NCBI GenBank assembly: GCA_003612485.1
Contig: RAZA01000030.1
Coordinates: forward strand, 1 to 53,552
From: a bacterium D16-50
Lineage (GTDB): Bacteria; Bacillota; Clostridia; Lachnospirales; Lachnospiraceae
DNA: 53,552 nt
Direction: 5' to 3'
The translations under genes were made by a program, and so were the position numbers. This document shows, one piece after another, positions 14,757 to 23,584 of the stretch. How positions within the stretch are numbered: the stretch's first letter is position 1; every line of letters begins with the position of its first letter. Under the pieces are notes generated by a model, which ran no database searches, was not told the DNA's origin, and saw nothing but the letters and a program-made list of their open reading frames with translations.

Positions 14757-14937
14757 CATATGAATACGGAAACCCTTATATTATCACGAAAACTCCCAGC
14801 AAGTTTCTGTGTTTGTATAAGGATTTTGCCTGCGAGTATCGACTTTTGCGTGATAGTACGGAGTTTTGCCTGTTAGTATCCGAGTTTCCGTGATGATAAC
14901 CGACTTTTTCCTACGAGTATATACTATCAGGCAAAAG
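14757..14937. repeat. array of ~20-bp iteron-like repeats
   Basis: Six direct units start near 14802, 14822, 14841, 14861, 14882 and 14902, with consensus about GASTTTTGCSTGHKAGTATC and spacing of 19-21 bases (two helical turns). Two inverted units lie to the left (ATACGGAAACCC near 14765 and TATCACGAAAACTCC near 14782-14796) and one to the right (ATACTATCAGGCAAAAG, 14921-14937). Such phased arrays bind replication initiators or other multimeric proteins. No rep gene adjoins it. The stretch from here to 15136 has no gene that I can support. Confidence 0.65.
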
Positions 14938-15136
14938 AACCCAAGAACAACCGTTCGCACCCTCGCTAATGTAAAAATGCCCCTAAAAGCACACGGAAAT
15001 AATGTAACTTTGAAAGCTATGTGGTGCCGAAAGTGCGGTGTTTACGGGTTTTGTAGGCTTTCCGTGTCTGTATCTGCCGGAAACTAAGACACCACCCCAT
15101 GCCAGCTTTATTGCTCCCATTTTTGATGAAATAAAA

Positions 15137-15943
15137 TCAAAATTCTTCCTCCTCTGGCTCAAAATATTCTAACAGTGAGAGATACAATTCTTCCGGACGG
15201 TCTGACAGGTAATCATTATAACTACACATATCCTGCTCTGTATGGTTCGTGTATTCCACCTGCACCCGCCATGACGGACTGCCCTCCGGTTCTTTTGGGG
15301 GCTGAATTTCCAGTCTGTCCTCCAAATCTTCCATGAAAAAGCCTTCTTCCCCCTCAAGAAACGGGTCATAATCTTCCTCATCAGGGTTCAGGCAATAATC
15401 CTGCTCCCACATAAAAATTTCCAGTGTATGCACGATGTACCGCAGCAGCTTCGCCATCTGCCCGCCCTCCAGCGTGACAGACTGCCCCTCACCCTCTGCT
15501 TGAAAATCCGTCATGGTAAGCACACGGCTTTTCCGGTCAATGGTAAAACGGCGGTCAGCCATTTCCATATCTCCGTACCCATCGTAAACCTCCGTATGCA
15601 CTTCAAAAGATAATGTATTGATGACAAGCTGCTTTTTCATGGCATTTCGCTCTGCATGGGGAAAGCAGGCATTGAAAACCTCCCGTGCCGTTTCCGCCAC
15701 TTCCGGGCATTCGTCCTTCATTTTAGCTTTCAGCCATTTCTTCTCACTTTCCGAAAGCCGCCGCATAGGAAAATTCATCAATCGGTTCGTATCCATTGCC
15801 GCCGCTTTCTCCGCAGCACTTAAACGGGAACAGGCTTTGCAGATATGGGCTGCGTGGCCTTTCCCGGAAAATTTCTCATTTGCCTTGTATTCACCACATA
15901 TTTTACAGTAATGCCCATGCGGGCGGTTTTTCTTTTTTGACAT
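15137..15943 (-). CDS. uncharacterised ICE protein with a putative zinc ribbon (268 aa)
   Basis: The start is ATG 15943 (MSKKKNRPHGHY), eight bases after GGAGG; the upstream 15 codons are untranslated. Residues 13-38 hold CxxC ... CxxC (C13, C16, C35, C38), a probable zinc ribbon. The middle is an ordinary alpha/beta region. The C-terminal third is very acidic (DPFLEGEEGFFMEDLEDRL, tail EYFEPEEEEF). It lies beyond the terminator that ends the transfer operon and is the last backbone gene before the iteron array. Proteins like this often sit at the distal end of Tn1549-type conjugation modules; function unknown. A zinc ribbon plus acidic tail would fit a nucleic-acid or polymerase partner, but this is speculative. 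Confidence 0.75.
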   Translation of the reverse strand: MSKKKNRPHGHYCKICGEYKANEKFSGKGHAAHICKACSRLSAAEKAAAMDTNRLMNFPMRRLSESEKKWLKAKMKDECPEVAETAREVFNACFPHAERNAMKKQLVINTLSFEVHTEVYDGYGDMEMADRRFTIDRKSRVLTMTDFQAEGEGQSVTLEGGQMAKLLRYIVHTLEIFMWEQDYCLNPDEEDYDPFLEGEEGFFMEDLEDRLEIQPPKEPEGSPSWRVQVEYTNHTEQDMCSYNDYLSDRPEELYLSLLEYFEPEEEEF

Positions 15944-16059
15944 CGCAGATTCCTCCATCCCTGCACCTATTATACAATGAACAGCCAAAACTTCAAAGAT
16001 GGCTGTGTTCTGTTTTAGATATTACTTATGCCAGATATATTCATCTGACTGAATCAAAC

Positions 16060-16113
16060 AAAAACAGACTTCCCCTGCCCATAAACAGAACGGGCAAGGA
16101 AAGCCTGTTTTTT
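16060..16113. terminator. strong bidirectional terminator ending the transfer operon
   Basis: A long interrupted stem (AACAG-A-CTT-C-CC-C-TGCCC against GGGCA-A-GG-A-AAG-C-CTGTT) with a 10-base loop is followed by TTTTTT on the plus strand and by TCTGTTTTTG on the minus strand. It lies about 115 bases after the stop of the CD1108-type gene. Confidence 0.7.
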
Positions 16114-16228
16114 GTTATACTCTGCTTCTGTCATTCAAGCCATGCAAATAAATATTGATGCGGGGAAACGCCTTTTTCGCAGCTCCTTTCCCCATCTTTT
16201 GCATGGGCATTTCTTCTGCCCTGTGCCA

Positions 16229-18121
16229 CTAATAGCATGGCACACCGTATCCGTATATGGAATCACTGCCCATGCTGTAACTTCTCCTGGCACAAATATC
16301 GCCGCTGTTGCCTTCTACGGTATTCACAACGCCATTCGTCACGCTCTCCACAATCCCCACATGGTCGATTGTCCCGTCATTCCCCCAATCAAAGAATATT
16401 ATATCCCCCGCTGCCGGGACATAGCTTGCGTCCCGAAACTGCCCACGGGCATCAAACCAGTCCACACCATCCGAACATAAGGAGAATTTCGGTATCACAC
16501 CGCTTTCCAGATAACCACACTGCTCCGCACACCACGACACAAAGCAGGCGCACCATTCCACCCTGCTGTCAAACCCGTACCAGCTCCAGTAGGTGTCACC
16601 GCTGTTGCCTTCCTGCGTCAAAGCCACCTGCACGATTGCCTGGCTCCCGGTTCCGGTGGGGATTCTGCCGAAAATATAATACCGGAGTACATGGGGGACG
16701 TACTGCTTATCCCCGTAACTGCTCCAGCCCATCCGTTCCGCCATCATATCGGAAAATTCTGCGGCATTGGCGGCGGTGTATCCTCCATAGTTGCCTTGTG
16801 CCCATGCGATATAGCCATTCCCGAAGTTGTATCCCTGCAACGCCAGCCTGATATGCTCCATGTCCACCGGATTCTCCACCCCTGCGCTTTGCAGGCAGTC
16901 TTTTAATGCCTGAACGCCGCACTCAATAGAATATTCCGGATCGGTGATTCCATTCGGCTCTCTTGGGTATCTGGTGTTATAGCCGCTCTCGGAGCTTTGC
17001 ATGGGATCGCTGCCCTGCCCGTCGCTTTCCTGCATCATCACCGCCTTAATCAGCTCCACATATTCCTCAATGCCATACTGTTTCGCATAAATGCGGATGA
17101 CCGGCTCATAGGCTTCCACCTCCGCACTGACCGGGCTTACCGTGCTGGAATTGCCGCCGCCCACCATGCAGAGGATTCCGCCGAACAGAAGGACGATAAT
17201 CAGAATCAGGACGGCCACCCATCCCCCTGCAGCAATGGCGCTTACCAGTGCTTTTGTCCCGGCTATGATTGCTTTTACTGCGCTTGCTGTGGCTTTTGCC
17301 GCTGCCCTCACTGCCTGTTCCGCCGCCCTTGCCGCCTGCCTTGCTGCCCGTGCTGTTTTTTCCGCTGTCTTTACGGACGCTTTCGCCGCTGCTTTTGCGG
17401 TCTTTGCCGCCTCCTTTGTGGTTTTTACGGTTTTCCCTGCGGTCTGCTCGGCGGTTTTTACGGATTTTGCGGCAGATTTGATTGTCCCTTTCCCGGTATT
17501 CTTCACCGCCTGCCCCGTTTTCCCTGCGGTCTTGACCGTTTTTTCGCCCCGGTCTATGGTCTTGATGGTCTGCTTGGGAAGCTCCCGGATTTGTGCCGCC
17601 TGCTGTTTGGCATTTTGCTGTGAGATTCTCTGCTGTGACGCCCTCTGCATGGCTCTCTGTCCTGCGGCTTTCTTCTGCGCTGCCTGTTTTGCCGCCTGCT
17701 CCTGCGCTTTTTTCCTCATCTGCTCTTTCGGCTGGTAAGGCTCTCCCCTGCCTGACGGTACGGAAGGCCGGGGAGATTGAGAAGGCTCCCTGTGTGTAGG
17801 ACTTCTCCCCTCACGGACTGCCTCTCTGGTTGCTTTCGTTTCTTTGGAAATCCGGTGTTTTTCCTTTGCCTTATCTGCAAGCCGGCCGCCCTGCTTTCTC
17901 GCCTGATGTGCGGCTTCATGGGCGGCTCGGTCGGCTCCCCGCTCCGTTTTATCCTCGGCATATTCCGTGGGGGAAACATACCTCTTTTCCTGCGGCTGTG
18001 CCTTTTCCACGGTTTCCTTTGTGCGGACATAGGCACGTTTCACTCGTTCCATGCCCGTCACGGTCTTGTCCAGTGCCTTTACATCCTTATGGACTTGGCG
18101 TGTCTTAATTTCCTTGCTCAT
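16229..18121 (-). CDS. CD1108-type bifunctional peptidoglycan hydrolase (VirB1-like)
   Basis: 630 residues. The N-terminal 300 are low-complexity Lys/Ala/Thr/Arg repeats (KTVKTTKEAAKTAKAAAKA and variants), probably extended or coiled and cytosolic. One membrane helix (WVAVLILIIVLLFGGILCMV) lies near residue 305. Outside the membrane come a lysozyme/SLT-like domain (catalytic Glu in MMQESDG, about residue 364, with LALQGYNFGNGYI) and a C-terminal CHAP amidase/endopeptidase domain (Cys in EWCACFVSWCA near 527, His in DHVGIVE near 590). It opens the cell wall for the conjugation channel. AGGAGGGCGGGCG precedes ATG 18121. It follows the sortase gene by 30 bases. Confidence 0.93.
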   Translation of the reverse strand: MSKEIKTRQVHKDVKALDKTVTGMERVKRAYVRTKETVEKAQPQEKRYVSPTEYAEDKTERGADRAAHEAAHQARKQGGRLADKAKEKHRISKETKATREAVREGRSPTHREPSQSPRPSVPSGRGEPYQPKEQMRKKAQEQAAKQAAQKKAAGQRAMQRASQQRISQQNAKQQAAQIRELPKQTIKTIDRGEKTVKTAGKTGQAVKNTGKGTIKSAAKSVKTAEQTAGKTVKTTKEAAKTAKAAAKASVKTAEKTARAARQAARAAEQAVRAAAKATASAVKAIIAGTKALVSAIAAGGWVAVLILIIVLLFGGILCMVGGGNSSTVSPVSAEVEAYEPVIRIYAKQYGIEEYVELIKAVMMQESDGQGSDPMQSSESGYNTRYPREPNGITDPEYSIECGVQALKDCLQSAGVENPVDMEHIRLALQGYNFGNGYIAWAQGNYGGYTAANAAEFSDMMAERMGWSSYGDKQYVPHVLRYYIFGRIPTGTGSQAIVQVALTQEGNSGDTYWSWYGFDSRVEWCACFVSWCAEQCGYLESGVIPKFSLCSDGVDWFDARGQFRDASYVPAAGDIIFFDWGNDGTIDHVGIVESVTNGVVNTVEGNSGDICARRSYSMGSDSIYGYGVPCY

Positions 18122-18151
18122 CGCCCGCCCTCCTTTGGGATAAACCTGCCA

Positions 18152-18946
18152 TTACTCCGCAATCTTTTTCGCCACTACCACAAGCCGCCCGTTTGTCCGG
18201 GAATACTCGCAGGTGGAAAGCGTAATCAATTTGTCCCCGTATTCGGCGGTCACTCCCGTGTCATAGAGGGATAACGCTTTGCACTCATCCACATACACCT
18301 GAAACTCTTCCTCCGTTTCCGCATTGGCGAACAGATAATACTTGAACCCCGTATCGTCGTATACCGTGGTCTTGAATACTGCAATCACTTCATAGTCCGC
18401 TGTTTTCGTGAGCGTGTCAAAGCGGATGATCTTGTGTTTCTCGTAAAATTTCCGGCTCTCATAGTCCATCAATCCGGTGAACATTGTGCCGTTTTTCATG
18501 TGGTGTCCGTAAATAATCACATTGTCGCTGGGTTCAAAGGGATTGCAATGCTCCGCAATATAAGGCACCCCGTATGCGCTGTATTCCTTTTCAAAGCTGC
18601 GCTTCAGGTAGAAGTCGGGATTGTCCGGCGTGAACATCACCGGGTAGTTGATGTTCGTCCCGTCAATGGAAATCCACCCCGCCATATCGTTATTCTGGTT
18701 GAAAAGCTCCTGATATTTGGCAAGCGGGGACTGGTTTTCTCCCTCTGTCATATCCTCCGGCGTTTCTTCGGTTTCCCCGGTTTCTTCCGATTCCTCCGCC
18801 TGCTCCACAATCTCCGCCAACTGTGCAAATTCATTGGTTGACTTCCCTGCGCTGGCATAATGGGTGATGACCTGAAACATGGAAATACAGAAAAGCAGGG
18901 TACAGAGCGCCGCCCCTGCGGTATAGATATAAATTTTTTTCTTCAT
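18152..18946 (-). CDS. srtB: class B sortase
   Basis: 264 residues with a signal anchor (IYIYTAGAALCTLLFCISMF), an acidic Glu/Thr-rich stalk (EQAEESEETGETEETPED) and a class B catalytic domain. The triad is His in IIYGHHM (about 147), Cys in TLSTCEY (about 245) and Arg in TNGRLVV (about 252). Sortases cleave a sorting motif and join the protein to peptidoglycan or to pilin. The likely client in this element is the SpaA-type protein at 46.7-50.9 kb, which ends in TPKTGD plus a helix and basic tail, although that motif is closer to class A/C signals than to the NPQTN type of class B. Confidence 0.93.
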   Translation of the reverse strand: MKKKIYIYTAGAALCTLLFCISMFQVITHYASAGKSTNEFAQLAEIVEQAEESEETGETEETPEDMTEGENQSPLAKYQELFNQNNDMAGWISIDGTNINYPVMFTPDNPDFYLKRSFEKEYSAYGVPYIAEHCNPFEPSDNVIIYGHHMKNGTMFTGLMDYESRKFYEKHKIIRFDTLTKTADYEVIAVFKTTVYDDTGFKYYLFANAETEEEFQVYVDECKALSLYDTGVTAEYGDKLITLSTCEYSRTNGRLVVVAKKIAE

Positions 18947-19020
18947 TCAAAAATCCTCCATAAAGTCCCGGCAAAAACGCTTTCCTTTGGCATTCTGCCG
19001 GGATACTTTCATAAAAATAA

Positions 19021-19035
19021 CAGGCGTTGCGCCTG
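19021..19035 (-). terminator. short perfect hairpin terminator
   Basis: CAGGCG-TTG-CGCCTG (6-bp perfect stem, loop 3) followed on the minus strand by TTATTTTTATG, directly after the gene at 19047. A second hairpin (CCCGGCA/TGCCGGG) spans the rest of the gap before the sortase start, so the sortase and hydrolase may be transcribed by read-through only. Confidence 0.6.
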
Positions 19036-19046
19036 CGTGTCACTGG

Positions 19047-19814
19047 TTACCTTGCCTGTTCTTTGGCTGGCTGTATTTTCTGGCTCTCGTTCCTCCCTCT
19101 TTTTATCTGCCTTAGCTCCGCTTTCACCGATGGCTTTTTATCCTCTCCCCGGCAAAACTGCTCCATCCGCTTCTGTGCGTTCCCCGCCGCTTTTTCCATT
19201 GCGGCGAATGACCTGCCGAAAGACAGAAACGCTTTCTGGATTTTCGCAAGGACGCCTTTATCCCCTTTCGGCTCTGCCAGTTCTTTGGTACGCCTGCCGA
19301 TCAACGCCCGCCCCGCATTTTTCGTGTGCTGCGCCGCTTTATTCAGCTCGCCGCCGACAATGCCGATTTTCGCCGCATTCCGCTCCATGCTTTCCATGCC
19401 GCTGTGCAGGCTTTCTTTTAAAGCAGACAGGGCGGCAGGAATTTTCATGGCGGATACTGCCCTCCTTAATGCGTCCACGCCTTTCTCCTTAAAATCATGC
19501 ACCGCATTTTTCGCAGAACGGACAAGGTTTGTCTTTACAAGGGCTATCTGGCCGCCAATTTCCTGCACTTTGCCCTCTGCGCTGTCCAGAATCCGGGCGG
19601 CAGTCGCCTTTATCCCCCTGTCCTGAATCTGCTCCAACTGCCCCCGCACCTCTTTTAATTCTTTCATTACCTGCCCGAACTGGCTTTCCATGCCTTCCAG
19701 ATAATTGACAAGGGTTTCCACTTCCTGCCGCTCTTTTTTCAGCCCGTTCCCTTCCAGAACCTGAAACAGTTCCCGGATTTCCGGCTGTTCCCTTAACGCA
19801 ACCGCCGCTTCCAT
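19047..19814 (-). CDS. DUF6674-like helical protein (255 aa)
   Basis: All-helical, charged and without export signal: ELFQVLEGNGLKKERQEV, then NYLEGMESQFGQVMKELKE and a long coiled coil (VRGQLEQIQDRGIKATAAR). An alanine-rich middle (AVSAMKIPAALSALKESLHS) and a basic tail follow. I recall this pattern, next to the gene upstream, as DUF6674 in Tn1549-type elements; the name is from memory. It starts two bases after the DUF6075-like stop. Likely a cytosolic helper of the transfer machinery; role unknown. Confidence 0.72.
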   Translation of the reverse strand: MEAAVALREQPEIRELFQVLEGNGLKKERQEVETLVNYLEGMESQFGQVMKELKEVRGQLEQIQDRGIKATAARILDSAEGKVQEIGGQIALVKTNLVRSAKNAVHDFKEKGVDALRRAVSAMKIPAALSALKESLHSGMESMERNAAKIGIVGGELNKAAQHTKNAGRALIGRRTKELAEPKGDKGVLAKIQKAFLSFGRSFAAMEKAAGNAQKRMEQFCRGEDKKPSVKAELRQIKRGRNESQKIQPAKEQAR

Positions 19815-19816
19815 GC

Positions 19817-20233
19817 TTAACGCCCTCCCCTCTCTGCACTGTCTGCCCTCGTCTTAACTGCGGGTAAGTCCCTGCAATATTCGGGATACCGCATTTTTAT
19901 GGCTTCGTAAAAATAAGGCGCATAACCGCAGTCAAAGATTTCATAGGGCGTTGACATCCGCTCGTCCCCCTGCTCCGCATAACCGTTCCAGAGGTTGAAG
20001 GCAAGGCGGGTGAGCCGCACCGTCCCTCCCGTCTGCCACCCCTCATGCAGTCCCTCCGGCCTGATGCAGTCCTGCTTAAAGTCAAACATCCTGCCCACGT
20101 TGTTCCTCGCCGTGTCGGAAATCCCCACGCAGTAGAAAAAGGCTCTGTGGTAGCAGTCATTGACACGGGATTTCGCCATCATCGTGTAAAAAAACTTTTC
20201 ATGCTCCTTAGATGAAAACCTGATTTCTGACAT
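19817..20233 (-). CDS. DUF6075-like protein (138 aa)
   Basis: Small soluble protein rich in aromatic residues (EKFFYTMMAKSRVNDCYHRAFFYCVG, then FNLWNGYAEQGDERMSTPYEIFDC), with a short disordered tail. This pattern matches what is annotated as DUF6075 in Clostridial mobile elements (from memory). GGAGGGATCAGA precedes ATG 20233. It comes after a terminator hairpin behind virB4 and is coupled to the helical gene downstream. Function unknown. Confidence 0.72.
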   Translation of the reverse strand: MSEIRFSSKEHEKFFYTMMAKSRVNDCYHRAFFYCVGISDTARNNVGRMFDFKQDCIRPEGLHEGWQTGGTVRLTRLAFNLWNGYAEQGDERMSTPYEIFDCGYAPYFYEAIKMRYPEYCRDLPAVKTRADSAERGGR

Positions 20234-20253
20234 TCTGATCCCTCCATAGAAAA

Positions 20254-20295
20254 AGGCGGCTCTCTAACAGATATTCCACTGTTTAAAAGCCGCCT
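20254..20295 (-). terminator. terminator after the virB4-like gene
   Basis: AGGCGGCT (20254-20261) pairs perfectly with AGCCGCCT (20288-20295). On the minus strand the second arm is followed by TTTTTC. The rest of the 115-base gap contains imperfect repeats of TATCTG(C)TCC(T/C)GTTAT and no gene. Confidence 0.6.
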
Positions 20296-20348
20296 GAATA
20301 TTTTTATCTGCTCCTGTTATAGACTTTTATCTGTCCCGGTTATGAATT

Positions 20349-22685
20349 TCACCTGCTCCGGTTTGCACTGTCCTCGCCCGGCTTCGTTGTCATCAGCCGA
20401 TACAGACGGGTATTCTTCGGGAATTTATTGGTAAACGGCACAAGGGAACTCCCGTATTTTATCAAGCCGCACCCTGCGTCCGCATTGGTGATATAGCTCA
20501 TCTGCTCGTTTGAGATATTCAGCAAATCCGCAAGTTTCTGTCTGTCGGACGCCGCCTGGTTCAGCATGACGATATACTCGCTGTTGGACAGCATCATGCT
20601 GGCAAGGACAGAATCTAACAGATATTCCACGTTCTGCGTGATGGCGTTGGGGAACGCATTTCTTTTCCGGAACCGCCTCCATGCAGAGTTAAAGAACGCC
20701 CCGGAATACTCGTTCTCAAACACCACATGAAACTCGTCCAGAAAGATATGGGTACGTTTCCCCTTCTTCCAGTTCTCCGTGACACGGTTTAACATGGCGT
20801 CCGTGATAACCAAAAGCCCCATTGTTTTCAGCTGCTTCCCTAAGTCCATGATGTCATAGACAATCATGCGGTTATTTATATCCACGTTGCTCTCATGGGC
20901 AAATGCGTCCAAACTGCCGCTTGTAAAAAGCTCCAACGCCAGCGCAAGGTCTTTCGCCTCCCGCTCCGGCTGCTCCAGCATTTTCTCCCGGAGCCTGCAC
21001 AAAGTCGGCACGTTGCCGCCTGCCTGATAATCTTCGTAAACTGCTGCGGTACAGCGGTCGATGATGGATTTCTCCTTTGCGCTGACGCCTTTTTTGTCAA
21101 GCTGCTCAAATAAGGACAGCACAAACTCGGACTTGTCAATGACCGGGTTCCCGTCATCGCCATACCCCTCCACCATGTCCATTGCATTGATATGGTCACG
21201 GCTCCCCGCCGCAATGCGGATGACTTCGCCGCCCATCGCTTCAATCAGGGAACCGTACTCTCGTTCGGGATCGCATATGAGAATATCGTCCCCGGTGGCA
21301 AGGGCAAGGAACACAATCAGCATTTTTGCGCTGAAGGATTTGCCGCTTCCCGGCACGCCTAACAAAAAGGAATTAGGATTCAGCAATTTCGCTTTGTTGC
21401 ACATGATAAGGTTATGGGAGATTGCGTTCTCCCCGCAGTAAATGCCGCCCTCATCCATGATTTCCTGCACCCGGAAAGGCATCAGCACCGCAAGGCTCTC
21501 GGTGGTAAGTGTCCGAAGCGCATTGATTTTCCGGTGTCCGATGGGCAGGGCGGTATTCAGGCCGTCCATCTGCTGGTATTTCAGGGTGGAAAACTGGCAT
21601 AAATGCTTTCTTGCCACGGTCAATATGGTATCCGTATCGGCGTCAAGCTGTTCTTTCGTGTCGGCGGTATGCACCAGCGTCAAGACTGCAAACATCATCC
21701 GCTGGTCACGGGTGGTTAAATCGTCCAGAAACTCCTTGCTTTCCTTCCTCTGCTGCTCCATGTCATAGGGGACGACTGCGGAAAAATTGTTGTTGGCGTT
21801 CTGTTTCCTCTGCCAGTTGGTGATGTTGGTTTCCACGCCCAAAAGACGGTTCTCCACCTCCCGCACCGCTTCATCCGTGGGGATGGGTATCACGTCAATG
21901 CTCATCATCAGGTTGCGGCTCAAATCCGTAAGCTCCGCAATCATGTTGTCTTTGATATAGGACGCATACTCTCTGAGGAAAAGCACACGCCCGTAACGGT
22001 TCCCCATGCGGAAATGGTCTTTTTCAAACTCAAGGCTGTCCGGGCAGATAAAGTCCTTAAAGCTATGCCCTTTTTTCATGGTTTCCGGCAAATCAAACCG
22101 GAAGCTGGTTTCTTCCCCGGTACGGTAGAAGTCATGCAGCGCCCGCAGTTTATCCGTTGCGTCCATTTCCACGCATTTGGAGCCTAACCGTGAAAAATGG
22201 CTCACTAAATCCGTGCCGATACGGGCAAAATACGTCCTCGCCTCCTCAATGGATTTCTTATACACCGATACCGTCACATATTTTTCCTGCACAATGCTGT
22301 TGGCTCCCGTGGCTTTCTCTAAGAGCATGGCATTGTACTCTTTCCGGTATAAATCAAGGCCGTCCTCCTGCATGGGGATTAAGATTGCCTTCTCAAAATC
22401 CTGCCTGTTCAGGCGGCGGTTGTTGATGGTGATTTTCGTGGTTGCGCCGCTGTCAAAGGAATTGAGAAGCTCGCTGTACTCAAGGAACATGGCTTCCTTG
22501 TCCTCCCGGCTCGCCACCGCATAGTTGATGTCCACAAATTTATAGGTTCTGGCAAATTTGTTCCGCCCGATCTGGAATATCCCGTCCGCCCATATTGCCT
22601 GGATGGGGATTGCCTGCTGGACGCCTTTGGGGATGACAAATTTCTCCTTGTCCTGCTTGAAAATATTGCTCAATGTCTTAATCAT
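20349..22685 (-). CDS. VirB4/TraE-type conjugation ATPase
   Basis: 778 residues from ATG 22685 (MIKTLSNIFKQ), behind GGAGGAGCGG and overlapping the PrgI gene by 8 bases; a longer frame to 22718 exists. An N-terminal non-catalytic half (GRNKFARTYKFVDINYAV) is followed by the ATPase: Walker A GVPGSGKSFSAKML (about 442), then ILICDPEREY and Walker B HIFLDEFHVVF. It is the main energy subunit of the type IV secretion channel, at the cytosolic face of the membrane, and works with VirB6, PrgI (VirB3-like) and the coupling protein. Length and neighbours are standard for Tn1549-type elements. Confidence 0.96.
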   Translation of the reverse strand: MIKTLSNIFKQDKEKFVIPKGVQQAIPIQAIWADGIFQIGRNKFARTYKFVDINYAVASREDKEAMFLEYSELLNSFDSGATTKITINNRRLNRQDFEKAILIPMQEDGLDLYRKEYNAMLLEKATGANSIVQEKYVTVSVYKKSIEEARTYFARIGTDLVSHFSRLGSKCVEMDATDKLRALHDFYRTGEETSFRFDLPETMKKGHSFKDFICPDSLEFEKDHFRMGNRYGRVLFLREYASYIKDNMIAELTDLSRNLMMSIDVIPIPTDEAVREVENRLLGVETNITNWQRKQNANNNFSAVVPYDMEQQRKESKEFLDDLTTRDQRMMFAVLTLVHTADTKEQLDADTDTILTVARKHLCQFSTLKYQQMDGLNTALPIGHRKINALRTLTTESLAVLMPFRVQEIMDEGGIYCGENAISHNLIMCNKAKLLNPNSFLLGVPGSGKSFSAKMLIVFLALATGDDILICDPEREYGSLIEAMGGEVIRIAAGSRDHINAMDMVEGYGDDGNPVIDKSEFVLSLFEQLDKKGVSAKEKSIIDRCTAAVYEDYQAGGNVPTLCRLREKMLEQPEREAKDLALALELFTSGSLDAFAHESNVDINNRMIVYDIMDLGKQLKTMGLLVITDAMLNRVTENWKKGKRTHIFLDEFHVVFENEYSGAFFNSAWRRFRKRNAFPNAITQNVEYLLDSVLASMMLSNSEYIVMLNQAASDRQKLADLLNISNEQMSYITNADAGCGLIKYGSSLVPFTNKFPKNTRLYRLMTTKPGEDSANRSR

Positions 22686-23043
22686 TCCGTTTCCGCTCCT
22701 CCCTTTCATGGTTCTCAATGCACGGCTTCACTGCTTCGTAATAGATGTTTTCCGGGTTAAACAGCAGGCGTTTCGGGATAAGGAACTCCGACTTTATCCA
22801 CGCCCACAAAAACTGCTCTGCGTTCATCCCGTGGTAGCGGATAAAGCCTAACGCCGCAAAGGGAGCCGCCCCCAAAATGCACATCCAGCTCACGGTTTCC
22901 GTCCCCACATAAGGACTGAGTAAAAAATAAAGCCCGACGGCAACGCCGCAGGCTAAGACAGAAAAAACGAACTGCCGCATGGACAGCCCGAAAAACATGG
23001 ATTCCGTGTAATTACGGATTTCCCGGTTTATTTTTACTTCCAA
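22678..23043 (-). CDS. PrgI-family (VirB3-like) inner membrane protein
   Basis: 121 residues from TTG 23043, behind GGAGG. An N-terminal EVKINREIRNYTESMFFGLSMRQ is typical of PrgI, followed by two membrane helices (FVFSVLACGVAVGLYFLL and VSWMCILGAAPFAALGFI), then GMNAEQFLWAWIKSEFL and a charged tail. It is a VirB3-like scaffold of the secretion channel and normally precedes virB4, as here. Confidence 0.9.
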   Translation of the reverse strand: MEVKINREIRNYTESMFFGLSMRQFVFSVLACGVAVGLYFLLSPYVGTETVSWMCILGAAPFAALGFIRYHGMNAEQFLWAWIKSEFLIPKRLLFNPENIYYEAVKPCIENHEREERKRND

Positions 23044-23055
23044 ACTTCTCGCCTC

Positions 23056-23568
23056 CTATCGTTCCTGCACTTTCTTTGTCTCCCTCGCTCTTTTGTACAG
23101 CCTCATTATATCCTTACCCTCATGCAAAACCTTTTCCTGCAAGAGCTGTTTTGTAATGCCGTTTTGTTTACAATAGGATAAATACGTCTGCACGCCCTTG
23201 CTGCATTTACTGTCCTTGTCACAGGATTCCTCAATCATTTCCCAGACAGCAGAATGGCACTCCAATGTCATTCCCACAATTTCATACCCATTCCCTAATG
23301 GCTCCAGCAAATCAGATTCAAAATTGGATGGCCAGTTATAACTCACGGTTTCTTCCTTACGGAATGGATAGAAAAAAATCTCCTGCTCCCGGTAGTTGGA
23401 ATACGCATACGCAATTACCGTTTCCGGCTGCGTCCTGCCTTCTTTTAAAAGGATATACTGTATCTGGTAATTCTCTGCTTTATCTACGTCTCTGTCATTC
23501 TGATATTCTGCGGTACGTTTCAGGAAACGTGCCGCTTCCCTCATAATCTTTTCTTTACTTAATTTCAT
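23056..23568 (-). CDS. uncharacterised protein between virB6 and prgI (170 aa)
   Basis: GAGGTGGATGTAG precedes ATG 23568. Soluble, no signal peptide. It has a basic N-terminal helix (LSKEKIMREAARFLKRTAEY), a beta-rich middle (QIQYILLKEGRTQPETVIAYAYS, EIFFYPFRKEETVSY), four cysteines (one in LECHSAVW, two in ESCDKDSKC) and a basic helical end. Tn1549-type elements usually have PrgI directly after the VirB6 gene, so this is an insertion into the conserved core, in the same operon (12 and 16 bases to the neighbours). DNA composition is somewhat AT-richer than the flanks. Function unknown; entry exclusion, a channel regulator or an anti-defence factor are possible. Confidence 0.75.
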   Translation of the reverse strand: MKLSKEKIMREAARFLKRTAEYQNDRDVDKAENYQIQYILLKEGRTQPETVIAYAYSNYREQEIFFYPFRKEETVSYNWPSNFESDLLEPLGNGYEIVGMTLECHSAVWEMIEESCDKDSKCSKGVQTYLSYCKQNGITKQLLQEKVLHEGKDIMRLYKRARETKKVQER

Positions 23569-23584
23569 CTACATCCACCTCACT

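Noticed and set aside
14757..14937. CRISPR array
   Set aside because: The 20-bp units are contiguous and degenerate, with no unique spacers and no cas genes.
14866..15087. Plus-strand 73-codon frame next to the iteron array
   Set aside because: It begins inside the repeats, has no ribosome binding site and no protein-like pattern.
17142..17738. Plus-strand 198-codon open frame opposite the CD1108-type gene
   Set aside because: It is the mirror of the Lys/Ala repeat region; its Ala/Phe/Cys-rich composition is an artefact of the antisense of that repeat.
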